Shown: positions 1 to 9,456, counted from the stretch's first letter. The stretch is DNA of 18,155 nucleotides from Amarolinea aalborgensis (GCF_900491745.1 NZ_UETR01000058.1:1-18155); one strand, 5' to 3'. Numbers and translations are program-made. The notes: a model not told the origin generated them from the letters alone.

Positions 1-200
1 GCCAGGAGGCGACCAAACTCATCATCGCCCACCTGGCCCATGAAGCCGACGCGCTGGCCGAGCCGCGCCGCGCCGACGGCCACATTGCCCGGCGCGCCGC
101 CCGGCGCCTTCTTGAACGCCGGCGCTTCGGCCAGTGTGACGCCAGACACGGTCGGCACAAAATCAATCAACAACTCACCGCAAGAAATCAGATCGAACAT
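1..200 (-). CDS. PfkB-family fructokinase, N-terminal part (cut by window edge)
   Basis: The minus strand encodes 66 residues from an ATG at 200, and the rest lies outside the window. The N-terminus reads CGELLIDFVPTVSG followed by the glycine-rich PfkB signature GGAPGNVAVGAARLG and then GQVGDDEFG. This is very close to bacterial and plant-type fructokinases (ScrK group). The family transfers phosphate from ATP to fructose to give fructose-6-phosphate in the cytoplasm. It starts 14 bp after the amylosucrase stop, with AGGG about 11 nt upstream. It is therefore probably the next gene of the same operon, where it would consume the fructose released by amylosucrase. The substrate is inferred from N-terminal similarity and context; a ribokinase-like sugar kinase with another substrate is the alternative. 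Confidence 0.85.
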   Translation of the reverse strand, partial: MFDLISCGELLIDFVPTVSGVTLAEAPAFKKAPGGAPGNVAVGAARLGQRVGFMGQVGDDEFGRLL

Positions 201-214
201 CGGATGTATTTCCC

Positions 215-2167
215 TCATTCTGCCGCCAGCCACACGAATCGGTACGGCCCCAGTTCCAGATCGCCGCTGAGGGTGATCTGCTCGTCGGCCACCAGATCGT
301 GAAAACGATAGGCCAGTCCCTGGATGCGCACGACGCTGTTGGCCACGGTTTGTTTGCCCTCGCTGAAATTGGCCAACAGAAGCAAGCGCTGCCCGCCCTG
401 TTGGCGCACGTAACCGAGCACATGGCCATTGCCCGTATCGAAGATCGTCGTCTCACCCGCGCCCAGGGCTGGGGAGGTGCGCCGCAGCGCGATCAGATGC
501 AGCAGGCGGGTGAAAAGTCGCCCGGCCAGCGTCGTCGGATCATGGCGACTTTCCATCTGAGCCTGGTTGGCGAACGGCCGGTGCACCCAGCGGCTGTCGC
601 CCGCTTTGGCCGGGTCACGTACGTAACCATAGTCGTTCAACATGCCGATCTCGTCGCCCAGGTAGAGGAGCGGGACGCCCCCCATCGAAAGGATGAGGCT
701 GTGCAGTAGCAGAATGCGCCGCAGCGCCAGCTCGATCTGGGGCGGATCGTTGTCGAACAGGGCTTTTTCCAGGCCGGCCAGGGACGCGGCGGTGCCAGAG
801 ATGCGGCAATCGCCGGTCTTGGGGTTTTCCTGGAAAGGCAGGCCAGCTGCAAAACTGCCGGTGAAGCGGCCGGTGTAGAAGGCATTGAGAAAGCGGCGGT
901 GATCGAAGCCGTGAATGTTGACCCGCGCCGCGTCGCCGTCATCGAACGTCCAACCGATGTCATCATGACAGCGGATGTAGTTGACCCAGGCGCAGGCCGG
1001 GTTGATGCGAAAACGGTCGCGCAACGAGCCTTGCAGCAGCTTGACCTCGCGCGTCGCCAGCGCCTCCCACAGCAGCGCCATCAGCAGCGGGTTGTACGAC
1101 AACTGACATTCGCCCGGCCCGATGTATTTCACCACGTCATCAGGATGGACGATGGCCTCGGATTTGAAGAGCAGCGCGGGCGCAGCCATGCGCGCCAGGG
1201 CGTTGTAGGCTTGAATGAGCAGATGGGCCTGGGGCAGGTTTTCACAGCTCGTGCCCAACTGCTTCCAGACAAACGCCACCGCGTCCAAACGCAGCACTTC
1301 GATGCCTGCATTGGCGAGGAAGAGCATTTCGCCCGCCATCGCGCGGAAAACTGACGGGTTGCTGTAGTTCAAGTCCCACTGGAAGCTGTTGAACGTGGTC
1401 CACACCCAGCGCTTCATGTCAGGCCGATAGGTGAAACTGCCAGGGCGCACATCGGGGAAAATCTCGCGCAGGTTCTTGTCGTAAGCGTCGGGCATGGTGC
1501 GATCGGGGAACACGTAGTAGAACTCTTCATAATCAGGATCGCCGGCCTGCGCGCGCCGCGCCCATTCGTGCTCATCCGAGGTGTGGTTGAAGACAAAATC
1601 GAGCACCAGGCTGATGCCGTTGGCGCGCAGCTCGTCTGCCAGGGCCGAGAGCTGCGGCATCGTGCCCAGGCTGGGATTGACGTCGCGGTAGCTGCTGACC
1701 GCGTAACCGCCGTCGTTGTTGCCGGCCGGGCTGGCGAAGAGCGGCATCAGGTGCAGATAGGTCAGGCCCAGTTCCTTGAAGTAAGGGATCTGGGCGCGTA
1801 CACCTTCCAGGTTGCCGGCAAAGAGGTCCACGTAGCAAACGCCGCCCAACATGCGCTCGGATTTGAACCAGTGTGGATCGGCCTCGCGCGCCGCGTCCAG
1901 GCTGCGCAGAGCCGCCGGGCGGTCAAACCAGCTCAGGGCCACGGCGACCAGCAGTTCCTCCAGGTGATAGAAGAAATCGTAGCGCGCCGCGTAGAGGCCA
2001 TGATAGGTCTCGAATAAGTGGGGGAAGTTGGCATCCAAACGGCGGCTAAAGTCCTGCCAACCGTCAGGATCGGCCGCGGCCTGGGCGGCCAAACGCGCCT
2101 GCACGCGCGGGCGCAGTCGTTCCAGGGTCAATTGGGTCTGCTGCTGTAACCAGGGTGTTTCGCTCAT
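215..2167 (-). CDS. ams: Amylosucrase (GH13 subfamily 4)
   Basis: The 650-residue product is about the length of Neisseria polysaccharea amylosucrase (~636 aa) and is recognisably similar along its whole length. Motifs include YVDLFAGNLEG (112-122), DGGYAVSSYRDVNP (152-165), DFVFNHTSDEHEW (190-202) and WTTFNSFQWDLNYSNP (256-271). The GH13 catalytic residues are present: nucleophile Asp295 in RLDAVAF, acid/base Glu337 in FKSEAIV, and Asp402 in CHDDIGW. These sit at a constant +9 offset from Asp286/Glu328/Asp393 of the Neisseria enzyme as I remember it. The family transfers glucose from sucrose onto alpha-1,4-glucan and releases fructose. No signal peptide is seen, so it is cytoplasmic. The start lies 4 bp after the treS stop, implying coupled translation. 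A short insertion near 467-478 differs from the Neisseria protein. The close relative sucrose hydrolase cannot be excluded from sequence alone. Confidence 0.93.
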   Translation of the reverse strand: MSETPWLQQQTQLTLERLRPRVQARLAAQAAADPDGWQDFSRRLDANFPHLFETYHGLYAARYDFFYHLEELLVAVALSWFDRPAALRSLDAAREADPHWFKSERMLGGVCYVDLFAGNLEGVRAQIPYFKELGLTYLHLMPLFASPAGNNDGGYAVSSYRDVNPSLGTMPQLSALADELRANGISLVLDFVFNHTSDEHEWARRAQAGDPDYEEFYYVFPDRTMPDAYDKNLREIFPDVRPGSFTYRPDMKRWVWTTFNSFQWDLNYSNPSVFRAMAGEMLFLANAGIEVLRLDAVAFVWKQLGTSCENLPQAHLLIQAYNALARMAAPALLFKSEAIVHPDDVVKYIGPGECQLSYNPLLMALLWEALATREVKLLQGSLRDRFRINPACAWVNYIRCHDDIGWTFDDGDAARVNIHGFDHRRFLNAFYTGRFTGSFAAGLPFQENPKTGDCRISGTAASLAGLEKALFDNDPPQIELALRRILLLHSLILSMGGVPLLYLGDEIGMLNDYGYVRDPAKAGDSRWVHRPFANQAQMESRHDPTTLAGRLFTRLLHLIALRRTSPALGAGETTIFDTGNGHVLGYVRQQGGQRLLLLANFSEGKQTVANSVVRIQGLAYRFHDLVADEQITLSGDLELGPYRFVWLAAE

Positions 2168-2171
2168 GGAT

Positions 2172-3806
<1,635 letters not shown>

Positions 3807-3833
3807 GGAACCTTCTTTGCGTGAGGATGACAA

Positions 3834-3868
3834 GAAGTTGCCAGCCTGCCAGGCAAGCTGGCAACTTC
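3834..3868 (-). other. Intercistronic hairpin between permease gene and treS
   Basis: GAAGTTGCCAGC (3834-3845) and GCTGGCAACTTC (3857-3868) form a perfect 12-bp stem with an 11-nt loop. It starts 7 bp past the permease stop on the minus strand and ends just before the treS ribosome-binding region. No T-run follows on the minus strand, so it is not a clear intrinsic terminator. Inference: it attenuates transcription, or protects the 3' end of the upstream transporter mRNA. Confidence 0.7.
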
Positions 3869-3875
3869 CGTTCGC

Positions 3876-4994
3876 TTAGCCCTTCACCGAGCCGGCCAAG
3901 AGGCCGCGCACGAAGAAGCGCTGCAGGCTGAAGAAAACGACCAACGGCAGGATCATGGAGACGAAAGCTCCGGCCGTGAGCAGATGCCAGTCGTTGCCGC
4001 GTGAGCCGACCATCTCGGCAATACGCATGGTCAGGACTTGCACATCGGCCTTGGCGCCGATGAAGATGAGGGCGATCAGGTAATCGTTCCAAACCCACAG
4101 GAACTGGAAGATGGAAAAAGAAGCCAACGCAGGCACTGAGAGGGGCAGGATCAGCCGTAAGAAGATGGTGAAATGCGAGGCGCCATCAATAAAGGCTGAT
4201 TCCAGGATGTCGCGCGGCAGGGTGCTGATGTAGTTGTAGAGCAGGTAGGTTGCCAGGGGCAAGCCAAACCCTGTATGGGCCAGCCAGACGCCGAGGAACG
4301 TGCCGTTGAGCTGCAGCTTCACATAGTCGCTCAGGATTGGCACCAGGGCGATCTGCAAGGGCACGACCAGCAAGGCCACCACCATGACGAAGAACGCCTT
4401 ACGACCGGGGAAGCTCATCCAGGCGAAGCCATAGGCCGCAAACGCCGCGATGAGGATGGGGATGACCGTGGCTGGAATCGTAACGATCAGGCTGTTGAGA
4501 AACGCGCCGACGAAGTTATCGCCCTGCTCCGTGGTGACGGTGCCATCCGCTTGTTTGATCTGAAATTGCTTGCCAGCCAGCACCTGGCCATAGTTATCGA
4601 GGGTGAACTTGAGGCCGGACGCCCAGCGCCGCTCCTGCACCTGGATCGTGCCCAGGCGTTTGTTGCCGATCCAGATCAGCTGCGTCTTGCCGTCTGGGGC
4701 GACGATGCCGGCGCGGAATTGATCGAACGTGCCTGTCACCCCACGGATCGTCATCGTCGGCGCGTTCGGATCCACGTCGGTGGGAACAGCAAACGTCTCG
4801 GTCTGCACCCATTCCCGGTGCGGGAAGACGTTCCACCAGCCGGAGCTTTGGATGTCAGCGCGTGTGCGGAAGGAAGAAACCAACAACCCGATGGTGGGAA
4901 TGGTCCACAGCAGGATCAACAGAACCAAGCCGCCGTTGACCAGGATGTCCTGGGTCAGTTGTTGGCGCCTGGCGCTCGTGGTCTTGGCCGCCAT
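3876..4994 (-). CDS. ABC sugar transporter permease, MalG/AglG-like, with large extracytoplasmic insertion
   Basis: The 372-residue membrane protein belongs to the inner-membrane permease family of CUT1 carbohydrate importers. The first membrane segment is about residues 20-41. Five more follow from about 165 onward. The EAA loop that docks the ATPase is visible at 265-285 (ESAFIDGAS, FLRLILPLSVP). Ordinary MalG proteins are about 280 aa; here roughly 115 extra residues (46-160), predicted extracytoplasmic, separate the first two helices. A similar enlargement is known in AglG of rhizobial alpha-glucoside transporters, which import sucrose, maltose and trehalose. The start ATG shares its A with the TGA of the upstream permease gene. 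It has a strong AGGAGGTG site 5 nt before it, inside that gene. Close translational coupling suggests a 1:1 permease heterodimer. Confidence 0.92.
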   Translation of the reverse strand: MAAKTTSARRQQLTQDILVNGGLVLLILLWTIPTIGLLVSSFRTRADIQSSGWWNVFPHREWVQTETFAVPTDVDPNAPTMTIRGVTGTFDQFRAGIVAPDGKTQLIWIGNKRLGTIQVQERRWASGLKFTLDNYGQVLAGKQFQIKQADGTVTTEQGDNFVGAFLNSLIVTIPATVIPILIAAFAAYGFAWMSFPGRKAFFVMVVALLVVPLQIALVPILSDYVKLQLNGTFLGVWLAHTGFGLPLATYLLYNYISTLPRDILESAFIDGASHFTIFLRLILPLSVPALASFSIFQFLWVWNDYLIALIFIGAKADVQVLTMRIAEMVGSRGNDWHLLTAGAFVSMILPLVVFFSLQRFFVRGLLAGSVKG

Positions 4995-6103
4995 CAGAAC
5001 ACCTCCTGCTGATTAAACTGGCGCAAGTTATAGATCATCACCGGGATGACGGCGATGAGCAAGACAATGGCAATGGCCGAGCCGTAGCCCGAATTTTGCG
5101 CGGTGAAGTATTCGCGATAGAACTGCGTTGCAATCACCTGCGTGCCAAACTGGCCGCCGGTCATCACCTGCACGACATCAAAGATCTTGAGCGTGAAGAT
5201 GACAATCGTGGTGGTGACCGAGATAATCGTGGCGGAGATGTAGGGGATCATGACCCTGAAGAAGACCTGGATTTCAGTTGCGCCGTCCACACGCGCCGCT
5301 TCCATGATTTCCGCGGGAATCCCTTTGATGGCGGCCGAGAAGAGCACCATGGCGTAGCCGGTCTGCAGCCAGATGACAATCAAGATCAGGAAGAGATTGT
5401 TCCAGGGTTGAATGGACGACTCGGCTGTCCAGGCAATCGCTTTGCCGCCCAGTCCCGTCCATACGGCATTGAGGAGACCGATGTTGGGGCTGACGTTGTA
5501 CAGCATGTTGAAAATGACGCCCGCGCCCACCATCGAGATCGCCATGGGCAGGAAGATCAGCGACTTGGCGAAGCTCTCGAAGCGGCTGCGGTCGGCCAAG
5601 ACCGCAATCAAGAGGCCAAACACCACGCAGAAGGTCGAGCCGATGACGATCCACATCAGGTTGTTGCGAAAGGCGGTGAACATGTCGCGGTTGGTGAACA
5701 CCGCCAAGTAGTTGCTCAGCCCCACAAAGGCTTTGCCATCGCGGTCGAACAAGCTGATCCAGAGTGTACGGACACTGGGCAGAGCCAGGTACCAGATCAG
5801 GATGGCGACGGCGGGGCCGATGAAGACGAATGGTAGAATACGGTCGCGCCAGAGGCCGCCCAACCGTTCCACGAACCAGTTGGCAACCAGGTAGAGCAGG
5901 GCGACGCCGCCCACGCCCCAGACAATGGCAACAATGGCGATGATCCCTTTGGGCGCATTGCTGGCGCGCAAGAACTGAAACCCTGCGTAGAGGACCAGGA
6001 AGGTGAGCACCGGCACGAAGAGTGAAATCAACACCCGCACAACGAATGTGAGGATTTGTTCCAGAGAGCTCTTGGGCTGCGCTCGCTCTGACATTTGCTG
6101 CAT
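4994..6103 (-). CDS. ABC sugar transporter permease, MalF/AglF-like
   Basis: The 369-residue protein has about eight hydrophobic segments (near 17-45, 52-75, 89-112, 150-172, 185-205, 235-257, 290-312 and 341-362), more than the usual six. The extra N-terminal helices are typical of MalF/AglF-type subunits. The EAA loop reads EIMEAARVDGATEIQVFFRV (265-284). It forms the transmembrane channel with the MalG-like partner encoded directly downstream by a TGATG overlap. The start at 6103 has AAGGAGA about 8 nt upstream; a second in-frame ATG three codons later is less well placed. The gene lies 121 bp after the binding-protein gene. That gap holds two hairpins, so it is likely expressed at a lower level than the binding protein. 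Substrate is inferred from neighbours as sucrose and/or other glucosyl disaccharides. Confidence 0.92.
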   Translation of the reverse strand: MQQMSERAQPKSSLEQILTFVVRVLISLFVPVLTFLVLYAGFQFLRASNAPKGIIAIVAIVWGVGGVALLYLVANWFVERLGGLWRDRILPFVFIGPAVAILIWYLALPSVRTLWISLFDRDGKAFVGLSNYLAVFTNRDMFTAFRNNLMWIVIGSTFCVVFGLLIAVLADRSRFESFAKSLIFLPMAISMVGAGVIFNMLYNVSPNIGLLNAVWTGLGGKAIAWTAESSIQPWNNLFLILIVIWLQTGYAMVLFSAAIKGIPAEIMEAARVDGATEIQVFFRVMIPYISATIISVTTTIVIFTLKIFDVVQVMTGGQFGTQVIATQFYREYFTAQNSGYGSAIAIVLLIAVIPVMIYNLRQFNQQEVF

Positions 6104-6128
6104 AGGTCACTCTCCTTGGCGTGAACGA

Positions 6129-6209
6129 CAGGAGGGCGGTCATGGCGGCCGCCTTCCTGCCGTGGTCTGAGTCTTTAGGGCGCAGGACCGGAGCAAAAGC
6201 CCTGCGCCC
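6129..6209 (-). other. Two intercistronic hairpins between binding-protein and permease genes
   Basis: The stem GGGCGCAGG (6178-6186) pairs perfectly with CCTGCGCCC (6201-6209) across a 14-nt loop, 15 bp after the binding-protein stop. A second stem, 6129-6139 with 6149-6159, is 11 bp with one imperfect pair. Neither is followed by a clear T-run. Placing hairpins between a malE-like and a malF-like gene is a well-known way to keep more binding-protein mRNA than permease mRNA. That role is inferred here. Confidence 0.65.
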
Positions 6210-6224
6210 GAAACTAATGACGAC

Positions 6225-7679
6225 TTACTTAGGCCAGGAGGCGTCAATTTCCTTCAGAACCGTGTCCAGGTCCTTGGCGCCAGAGAAGTAGTCCGTGAAG
6301 CCCTTCCACTCGGAGCCGGAGCCAACCGCGCCGGGCATCAGGTCGGACGCGTCGAAGCGGACGGAGGTGGCATCGGCCGCCAGCTTAGCGACGTCACGGG
6401 TGACAACGTCGCCGTACCATGCGAGCTGGGCATCCTTGTGCGGCGACAAGGCGCCGCCTGAGGCCATCCAGCCCTTGACGCCTTCAGCAGTCGAGAATAA
6501 CTGCATGACGGCGCGCACTTCGGGCCGGTCGTGGAACAAACCGAAGATGTCGCCGCCGACCAGGAACGGCTTGCCATACGCCGGGTCTACGGGCGGGAAG
6601 TAGAAAACGCCGTAGTCAACGCCAGCCACCGCTTCCTTGGGGAAGAAGGAGGTGATGAAGTTGCCCTGCTTGTGCAGCCAGCACTTGGGCGGGTTCTCGA
6701 ACATCGGGGCCGGGGCGTCGCCGAAGAAGGTGGTCACGATCTTGGCCTTGCCGCCGTAGACCATCTTGTCGTCGTTCCAGATCGTGGCGAAGGTTTCGAT
6801 GGCCTTCTTGACTTCGGGAGAGCTGAACTTGAGCTCGCCCTTGACCCACTTGTCGTAGTTCTCCAGGGAGGTGGTGCGCAGCATCATCTCCTCGGTCCAG
6901 TCGGTGGCCGGCCAACCGGTGGCGGCGCCGGATTGGATGCCGACGCACCACGGCGTGTCGCCATCGCTCACGATCTGATTCTGCAAGGCTTCCAGCTCGG
7001 CCCAGGTGGTCGGAATCTTGTAGCCCGCGGCTTCGAACGCCTTCTTCGGGTACCAGACCAGCGACTTGCCGTTGAAACGCTGCCAGATGCCGTACTGGTC
7101 TGGTTTGCCATCAGCGCCCGGAACGGTTGCCATGTCGAGCCAGGACTGCAGGTAGTTCTCCTTCAGCCACGCTTCCGGGATCACCTTGGTGATCGGGACA
7201 ATCTTGCCCTGCCGGGCGAAGGTCGTCATCAGGCCGGGCTGCGGGAAGTCAACCACGTCCGGCGCATCACCTGCCTGCACGCGCACCGTGATGGAGGCCT
7301 CGAACTCCTTGGAGCCAGAGTATTCGATGGTGATGCCCGTCTTGTCGGTGAATTCCTTCATCGAGTTGTTGAACTTCACGGCGTCTTCATCGGTGAAGGG
7401 GCCGGTCATGGTCACCTTGGTGCCCTTGTACTTGCCGGCGTACGCATCCGCCAACTCAGTCAGGCCCTTGGCGCGGGCAGCCGCTTCACTGCCGCCGACC
7501 GACATACCGGTCGTGTCTGGGGCCTTGGTGGCTTCCGGGGCCATCGTGGCTTCCGGAGCCTTCGTCGCCTCTGGGGCCTTGGTGGCCGCGGGAGCCACAG
7601 TCGGCGCGGCGGCCTGGCCACAAGCGCCCAGCAGCATCGCCACAATCACCAACAGCGTGAGCAAATTCCAACGTCGCAT
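6225..7679 (-). CDS. Sugar ABC transporter substrate-binding lipoprotein
   Basis: This is a 484-residue extracytoplasmic solute-binding protein of the carbohydrate family (SBP type 1). It begins with MRRWNLLTLLVIVAMLLGAC. That is a basic start and a hydrophobic core ending in lipobox LGAC, with the lipidated Cys at 20. A low-complexity linker of PEATKA-type repeats (about 33-57) follows, probably spanning the wall-proximal space. The mature domain contains ITIEYSGSKEFEASITVRVQ and GDAPDVVDFPQPG, typical of sugar-binding proteins. It captures the disaccharide for the two downstream permeases. The start at 7679 is chosen because AAGGAGAG lies 7 nt upstream and the signal peptide begins there. 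The frame stays open to 7856, but that extension is translated from the upstream DNA repeat. Length and overall sequence resemble AglE-like alpha-glucoside-binding proteins. Confidence 0.92.
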   Translation of the reverse strand: MRRWNLLTLLVIVAMLLGACGQAAAPTVAPAATKAPEATKAPEATMAPEATKAPDTTGMSVGGSEAAARAKGLTELADAYAGKYKGTKVTMTGPFTDEDAVKFNNSMKEFTDKTGITIEYSGSKEFEASITVRVQAGDAPDVVDFPQPGLMTTFARQGKIVPITKVIPEAWLKENYLQSWLDMATVPGADGKPDQYGIWQRFNGKSLVWYPKKAFEAAGYKIPTTWAELEALQNQIVSDGDTPWCVGIQSGAATGWPATDWTEEMMLRTTSLENYDKWVKGELKFSSPEVKKAIETFATIWNDDKMVYGGKAKIVTTFFGDAPAPMFENPPKCWLHKQGNFITSFFPKEAVAGVDYGVFYFPPVDPAYGKPFLVGGDIFGLFHDRPEVRAVMQLFSTAEGVKGWMASGGALSPHKDAQLAWYGDVVTRDVAKLAADATSVRFDASDLMPGAVGSGSEWKGFTDYFSGAKDLDTVLKEIDASWPK

Positions 7680-7744
7680 GTTTCTCTCTCCTTGTCGTGA
7701 TCTGAAAAATCGTATCATCACTTCAGCGCAGAGAACGCAGAAAA

Positions 7745-8164
7745 GCGATTGAAATCGCACCTCGTGGGCGTACCGCCCGGCGTCCACCTGCGTGGACGCG
7801 ATGCCGGTCGGCGCAGGCCGACCTGGCGGCGGAACGCCCTTGCGGCCCGAATTCATTCGGCGGCTGCAGTCAGCGCAGATGCCTGAGAAATCGCACCTCG
7901 TGGGCGTACCGCCCGGCGTCCACCTGCGTGGACGCGATGCCGGCCGGCGCAGGCCGACCTTGTGGCGGAACGTCCTTGCGGCCCGAATTCATTCGGCGGC
8001 TGCAGTCAGCGCAGATGCCTGAGCGATTGAAATCGCACCTCGTGGGCGTACCGCCCGGCGTCCACCTGCGTGGACGCGATCCGGTCGGCGCAGGCCGACC
8101 TTGTGGCGGAACGCCCTTGCGGCCCGAATTCATTCGGCGGCTGCAGTCGGCGCAGGATGCCTGA
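7745..8164. repeat. Three tandem ~140-bp units, each a chain of short hairpins
   Basis: Copies lie at 7745-7886, 7887-8022 and 8023-8164 (142, 136 and 142 bp) and are almost identical; copy 2 lacks the first six bases. In copy 1 the palindromes follow one another: 7745-7758 (GCGAT/ATCGC), 7766-7778 (GGGCG/CGCCC), 7780-7799 (8-bp stem, loop CTGC), 7806-7823 (GGTCGGC/GCCGACC, loop GCAG) and 7847-7860 (CCGAA/TTCGG, loop TTCA). Most loops are four bases. A further weak CTGC/GCAG pair ends the unit. In copy 2 one arm of the fourth hairpin has changed, but the minus-strand RNA keeps a U-G pair there. The array fills the 5' region of the sugar operon. It encodes no plausible protein and has no spacer structure like CRISPR. 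Confidence 0.9.
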
Positions 8165-8303
8165 GCAGCTACCTGGGTTCCTTTGTTCTTTGCGACTGAA
8201 TCCTGCCGGTCGGCGGGCGCCAGGTCGGGCAGACCGCGTCCGTCGCCATCGTCAAGCAAGCATGAAATTAGGAAGCCTGGCCGATTCCTCCTTTACCTAT
8301 CGC

Positions 8304-9311
8304 TCAAGCCGTCTCGCGCTTCACCAGCGTAAGCGGCAAGGTGATATTCTGAATGGGGCGCGTGGGATTCTCGAGCCGCGCCAGCAGCAGCTCGACGGCG
8401 ATGCGGCCTGACTCTTCCAGGGGCTGGCGCACGGTGGTCAGGCCGATGTAGTCGGCCATGTCGAGGTCGTCAAAACCGACAATTGCCACATCATGGGGAA
8501 CCTGTAAACCACGCTCACGCGCCGCCTTGAGAACGCCCAAGGCCTGCGTGTCGCTGGCCGCAAAGATGGCATCAGGCGGCGCGGGTAAAGCAAAGAGGCG
8601 CAGCGCCTGGCGATAGGCTGCATCCAGGCCATGGGGCGCCAACGCCACATGCGCCGCCGGCAGTTCCAGGCCTGCCTCCAGCAGCGCCTGACGAAAGCCG
8701 GTCAGGCGGCGATCGCTGGTGTGAATGGCGTAATCGGGTAGATCGGAATCGCCCACAAAGCCCAGGCGACGACGCCCCAACGCCAAGAAATAGTCCGCCA
8801 CAAGTCGTCCGCCGGCCACATCATCAATCGTAATGCTGCTAAACATGGGGTGAGATGACTCGATCAAGACAACGTCCATCTCGTTGAAGGCCAAGCGCTG
8901 CATCAAGCGCTCTGCCACAGCCTCGGCAAAGGGCAAAGCCATGACAATGATGCCATCCAGGCGACGGGTCAACGGGAGGCTGGCAAGGTAGGCATCGCGA
9001 TGAACGGATGAGTCCACATTGTAGATGACCAATTCATTGGCGACGGTGGATAGGGTGGTGGCAACCCCACGCAGGCGTTGCACAAAAGAGGGGTACGTAA
9101 AGAAAGGGGCCAGCACGCCAATGCGCTGCGTGCTGCGGCGAGCGCGTGCGGCCGCTTCAGCCTTGGGCACAAAACCCAACGTATCAATGGCCGTGATCAC
9201 CCGCGCGCGCGTGGCCGGGTTGACCTGCTCGGGCGAGTTGAGCACGCGCGAAACGGACGCAATGCTGACGCCTGCCATTTGGGCGACATCGTAGATGGTC
9301 ACACTGGGCAT
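8304..9311 (-). CDS. LacI-family transcriptional repressor of the sugar operon
   Basis: The 335-residue protein has an N-terminal LacI helix-turn-helix, VTIYDVAQMAGVSIASVSRV (4-23). An Ala/Arg-rich hinge follows at about 50-60, then a periplasmic-binding-protein-like sensor domain with IGVLAPFF, DGIIVMALPF, GFVGDSDLPDY, AIFAASDTQALGVL and VAIVGFDD. The family binds palindromic operators and releases them on sugar binding. The ATG at 9311 is chosen because GAGGTGG lies 8 nt upstream; a GTG at 9323 would add four residues and overlap that site. The gene is codirectional with the disaccharide operon, 624 bp upstream of the binding-protein gene, so it is probably its regulator. Its own promoter carries a LacI-type palindrome, implying autoregulation. 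I found no matching operator right upstream of the binding-protein gene. Confidence 0.92.
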   Translation of the reverse strand: MPSVTIYDVAQMAGVSIASVSRVLNSPEQVNPATRARVITAIDTLGFVPKAEAAARARRSTQRIGVLAPFFTYPSFVQRLRGVATTLSTVANELVIYNVDSSVHRDAYLASLPLTRRLDGIIVMALPFAEAVAERLMQRLAFNEMDVVLIESSHPMFSSITIDDVAGGRLVADYFLALGRRRLGFVGDSDLPDYAIHTSDRRLTGFRQALLEAGLELPAAHVALAPHGLDAAYRQALRLFALPAPPDAIFAASDTQALGVLKAARERGLQVPHDVAIVGFDDLDMADYIGLTTVRQPLEESGRIAVELLLARLENPTRPIQNITLPLTLVKRETA

Positions 9312-9356
9312 GATAGCCACCACCTCTTTGTGAGACGACTACTGATTGTCCTTACA

Positions 9357-9370
9357 TGAAAGCACTTTCA
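9357..9370 (-). promoter_or_regulatory. LacI-type operator
   Basis: TGAAAGCACTTTCA is a 14-bp palindrome apart from its central CA pair. It differs by one base from TGAAAGCGCTTTCA, a typical LacI/GalR-family operator. It begins on the last base of the -10 box of the lacI-type gene promoter and covers the expected transcription start, so a bound repressor would block initiation. Autoregulation is inferred. Confidence 0.75.
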
Positions 9371-9398
9371 GTATAGCAGCAAAGTCGCATCTTGTCAA
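9370..9398 (-). promoter_or_regulatory. Sigma-70-type promoter of the LacI-family gene
   Basis: On the minus strand TTGACA (9398-9393) is followed by exactly 17 bp and TATACT (9375-9370). The -35 box is consensus and the -10 box has one mismatch. It lies about 59 bp upstream of the chosen ATG at 9311. Confidence 0.85.
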
Positions 9399-9424
9399 GT
9401 CATTTGAGGGATTTTCAGGCTCAC

Positions 9425-9456
9425 AAAAAACCCGGCTTCTCTCGGAAACCGGGTTT
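9425..9456 (-). terminator. Intrinsic terminator of the carbonic anhydrase gene
   Basis: On the minus strand AAACCCGG (9456-9449) pairs with CCGGGTTT (9435-9428), and the T-run continues to 9425. It begins 8 bp after the carbonic anhydrase stop and separates that gene from the lacI-type promoter. Confidence 0.85.

Noticed and set aside
3834..3868. Intrinsic terminator ending the transporter operon before treS
   Set aside because: The stem is strong but no T-run follows on the minus strand, and treS begins only 28 bp later with coherent function.
6531..7700. 389-codon plus-strand frame opposite the binding-protein gene
   Set aside because: It is antisense to a well-supported gene, has no ribosome-binding site, and has the low-complexity composition of a GC-rich shadow frame.
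7680..7744. Second LacI operator or sigma-70 promoter right before the binding-protein gene
   Set aside because: The arms CTGAA and TTCAG (7702-7726) are too far apart and do not match the 14-bp operator; no pair of promoter boxes with correct spacing was convincing.
7680..7856. Longer form of the sugar-binding lipoprotein
   Set aside because: The extra N-terminal residues come from the repeat and would bury the signal peptide; the ATG at 7679 has AAGGAGAG and starts a proper lipoprotein signal.
7745..8164. CRISPR array
   Set aside because: The copies are nearly identical across their whole ~140 bp, with no unique spacers and no cas genes nearby.
7870..8259. 129-codon minus-strand reading frame and similar ones on the plus strand over the repeats
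   Set aside because: The predicted peptides simply repeat with the DNA units and have no ribosome-binding site; the DNA is better explained as structured repeats.
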